Origin: Candidatus Zixiibacteriota bacterium | Lineage (GTDB): Bacteria; Zixibacteria; MSB-5A5; SM1-73 | NCBI GenBank assembly: GCA_023127875.1 | Contig: JAGMFA010000099.1 | Span: 1-7,623 of the forward strand | Direction of reading: 5' to 3' | Length of the DNA: 7,623 bases | Program-made: the position numbers and the translations under genes | Shown: piece by piece, positions 5,950 to 7,623 of the stretch | Position numbering within the stretch: the first letter of the stretch is position 1 | Layout of the letters: every line of letters starts with the position of its first letter | The notes under the pieces: generated by a model | Told to the model about the DNA's origin: nothing | What the model saw: only the letters and a program-made list of their open reading frames with translations | The model's database searches: none

Positions 5950-5962
5950 GATTAAAAGCGAT

Positions 5963-5968
5963 AAAGGA
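5963..5968 (+). promoter_or_regulatory. ribosome binding site deciding the herA start
   Basis: AAAGGA at 5963-5968 is seven bases before the ATG at 5976 but only one base before the in-frame GTG at 5970. Normal spacing favours the ATG, so the protein is taken as 518 rather than 520 residues. Confidence 0.7.
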
Positions 5969-5975
5969 TGTGAAA

Positions 5976-7532
5976 ATGGATTATAAAGGAAGAATCACCG
6001 GAAAGAAGATCACCGAACTTTACTTTCGAACCTTTTACGAAGAGGACCTGCATCTGGGGGATATTCTTCTGACGGAAGATGAGGATAGAAAATTGCCTTA
6101 CTTTTTGAGGGTGGTGGACGTAAGCTACGGAGTGGAGGCGTCTGATCCCAACTGGGCGGAGAGAACCGCGGGAAACATGATGCTTTTGGATAGACAAAAT
6201 GAGCCTTTTCAGTTCCATGAAAAGGAAAGAAGGCTTTATAAGGTGGGACGCTGTGTCCCCTTAGGATATATAAAGGGGAATAGCTTCAGAAAGCCCAAAA
6301 CCATTCCCTCTCATTTTTCTAGGGTGAGAACTCCGCAGAAGAATGATTTTGACTTTTTAAAGAACTTCATGGGTGATCTAGAGGTGGGGTTTTTGCGATC
6401 GGGGGAGGATGTTTTGGACTTTCGGGTGGGCATCTCCGGAGAGGTTTTTCCTTATCACATTGGAATATTTGCCACCACCGGCATGGGCAAAAGCAATTTG
6501 ATGAAAGTCCTTGCCGGCACGATTCTGGAATCTTCTCAATATGGCATGCTGATCTTAGATCCTCATGGTGAGTATTACGATGGTGGGGGAGATCCAGCTC
6601 ATAAGGGTTTGGTGGATCATCCTCTGGCAGAAAAGCGGCTGAGAGTTTACAGCTCACGTAATCTAGGTGGTCCCCACAACAAGCTCAAGATAAGCCCGCG
6701 GGAAATAAACATAAAGGACTTCCGTCACATATACGATTTTACCCAACCGCAGGTGGAGATGCTCTATGCGGCAAGATATCTGTTCGGGGAGAATTGGATG
6801 CAGGAGATAGCCCACGCCAAGACGGAAGATCTTCTAATTAAACTTTCCACTAACAGAGCGTTTTTTGAATCAACTGCTGGTGTCGTTCAGAGAAGAGTTG
6901 AGCAGATCCTCAGGCTTCCGTTCATCCATAAAGATCCGGAATTATCCATTACCAGAAATGTGATCAACGATCTGGACTCGGGCAAGCTGGTTTTGGTGGA
7001 TACCTCCAACATGTCTGAACAGGAGGAGCTTTTGATATCAGCAGTCCTATCTAGAGCGGTGTTTTTTCACCACAGCCGTGCGTATCAGGATCCAGCCAAA
7101 TTTAAAGCTCTTCTGCCCACTATGATCGTAATGGAGGAGGCGCAGAGGGTGCTTTCTCAAAAGGGGAGATCCGACATAAACATCTTTGCCCAGATCTCCA
7201 GAGAGGGAAGAAAGTTTAAGACCGGATTGTGCGCCATCACCCAACAACCAAAGTTGATTGACGAGGAGCTTCTGTCTCAATTCAATACCCTGTTCATTCT
7301 GGGATTGGCTGATGAGAGGGACAGAAACATAGTGAAATCCTCAGCCAAGCAGGATATTTCTGATTTGGGAACGGAGATTCAGATGTTGGAGGCAGGTGAA
7401 GCTTTAATCACCTCGCCTCAATCTCCCTTTGCCATTCCGGCGAAGATACATCTTTATGAGGAATGGCTGAAAGGTAGAACCAAAAAGGGAAAGGAGTTTG
7501 AAAAAGTAAAGATAGATCGGGAGTTCTTCTAA
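5976..7532 (+). CDS. herA: HerA-type hexameric ATPase/DNA translocase
   Basis: HerA is an FtsK-like hexameric motor that pumps DNA and forms a complex with NurA for end resection; relatives drive several anti-phage systems. From the ATG the protein has 518 residues, as expected for the family. Residues 1-150 are the beta-rich N-terminal (HAS-barrel) region. The ATPase core shows Walker A ATTGMGKSN (166-174, Lys172), the HerA-typical LILDPHGEY (Asp195, His197, Glu199), Walker B MIVMEEAQ (Glu387, Glu388), SREGRKF with a likely arginine finger at Arg409 or Arg412, and ITQQP (Gln423, Gln424) as the polar sensor motif. All parts appear intact. Small departures are Met in place of the usual Ser in GxGKS and Gln where HerA often has His after EEA. 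It should act with the NurA protein at 3180-4238, although the two genes are not adjacent. Confidence 0.88.
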   Translation: MDYKGRITGKKITELYFRTFYEEDLHLGDILLTEDEDRKLPYFLRVVDVSYGVEASDPNWAERTAGNMMLLDRQNEPFQFHEKERRLYKVGRCVPLGYIKGNSFRKPKTIPSHFSRVRTPQKNDFDFLKNFMGDLEVGFLRSGEDVLDFRVGISGEVFPYHIGIFATTGMGKSNLMKVLAGTILESSQYGMLILDPHGEYYDGGGDPAHKGLVDHPLAEKRLRVYSSRNLGGPHNKLKISPREINIKDFRHIYDFTQPQVEMLYAARYLFGENWMQEIAHAKTEDLLIKLSTNRAFFESTAGVVQRRVEQILRLPFIHKDPELSITRNVINDLDSGKLVLVDTSNMSEQEELLISAVLSRAVFFHHSRAYQDPAKFKALLPTMIVMEEAQRVLSQKGRSDINIFAQISREGRKFKTGLCAITQQPKLIDEELLSQFNTLFILGLADERDRNIVKSSAKQDISDLGTEIQMLEAGEALITSPQSPFAIPAKIHLYEEWLKGRTKKGKEFEKVKIDREFF

Positions 7533-7558
7533 TCGGGCTGTGTAGAAACTTGAACGCG

Positions 7559-7584
7559 GTAGCCGCCCCGCCTCTGGCGGGGCG
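7559..7584 (+). repeat. GTAG-hairpin (REP-like) element, copy B
   Basis: GTAG (7559-7562) is one base before a perfect 9-bp stem, CGCCCCGCC (7564-7572) with GGCGGGGCG (7576-7584), around the loop TCT. It lies 27 bases after the herA stop. It is strong enough to stall polymerase or protect the mRNA 3' end, but no T-run follows, so a classical intrinsic terminator is unlikely. The GCG(G)TAGCC lead-in is shared with copy A. Confidence 0.5.
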
Positions 7585-7623
7585 CACATATTTCGCACCC
7601 TGAAGGGCTTGTTGAAAAAGTTA

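Larger units (their letters stand above)
4334..5953. mobile_element. candidate inserted cassette carrying the HEPN gene
   Basis: The segment 4339-5948 begins with GTAG-hairpin E1 and ends with the inverted copy E2 (CTAC at 5945-5948). AGATT stands immediately outside both ends (4334-4338 and 5949-5953), as a 5-bp target duplication would. Its only gene has lower GC than nurA and herA. Removing the segment and one AGATT would leave nurA and herA about 130 bp apart, with herA's ribosome site intact. No transposase is inside, so movement would need one in trans. The 5-bp repeat could be chance, and the two hairpins could be independent insertions of a common intergenic repeat. Confidence 0.35.

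Noticed and set aside
7564..7584. Intrinsic terminator of herA.
   Set aside because: The stem is strong, but GCACATATTT follows rather than a T-run, and the GTAG foot fits the REP-like family better.

Overview
The window looks like chromosomal DNA of an uncultured, moderate-GC diderm bacterium. The first two proteins carry export signals, one ending in a lipobox. The promoters are sigma70-like and the ribosome sites are AAGGA-type. A long secreted LVIVD-repeat beta-propeller next to a nurA/herA pair recalls FCB-group candidate phyla such as Zixibacteria or KSB1. That placement is an impression from gene content, not a demonstrated assignment.

Layout. Positions 1-145 hold no supportable gene. 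At 146-2062 (minus strand) is a secreted protein made almost entirely of about 14 LVIVD-type repeats. The divergent region 2063-2523 holds several dyads and, on the plus strand, what looks like a free-standing small RNA: promoter at 2285-2313, a three-stem hairpin, and a T-run ending at 2421. A second promoter (2456-2484) then serves a small lipoprotein gene (2524-2964). The 215-bp gap after it carries overlapping, mutually exclusive dyads.

The right-hand part is the most interesting. It reads nurA-family nuclease (3180-4238), a 466-residue protein with an Apea-like HEPN ribonuclease signature (4442-5842), then a HerA-type hexameric ATPase/translocase (5976-7532), all on the plus strand. NurA and HerA form a known partner pair (DNA-end processing; HerA-type ATPases also occur in several anti-phage systems). 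A predicted RNase lying between them suggests a three-gene defence or abortive-infection locus, or a defence gene that was inserted into the pair.

Insertion is supported by sequence. The HEPN gene is lower in GC than its neighbours. It is bracketed by two inverted copies of a 27-bp GTAG-hairpin element whose six differences form three compensatory base pairs. The outer edges of these copies are flanked by the direct repeat AGATT. Two further hairpins (at 4260 and 7559) also have GTAG at their 5' foot, which resembles REP elements mobilised by RAYT (TnpA-REP) transposases. No transposase is present in the window.
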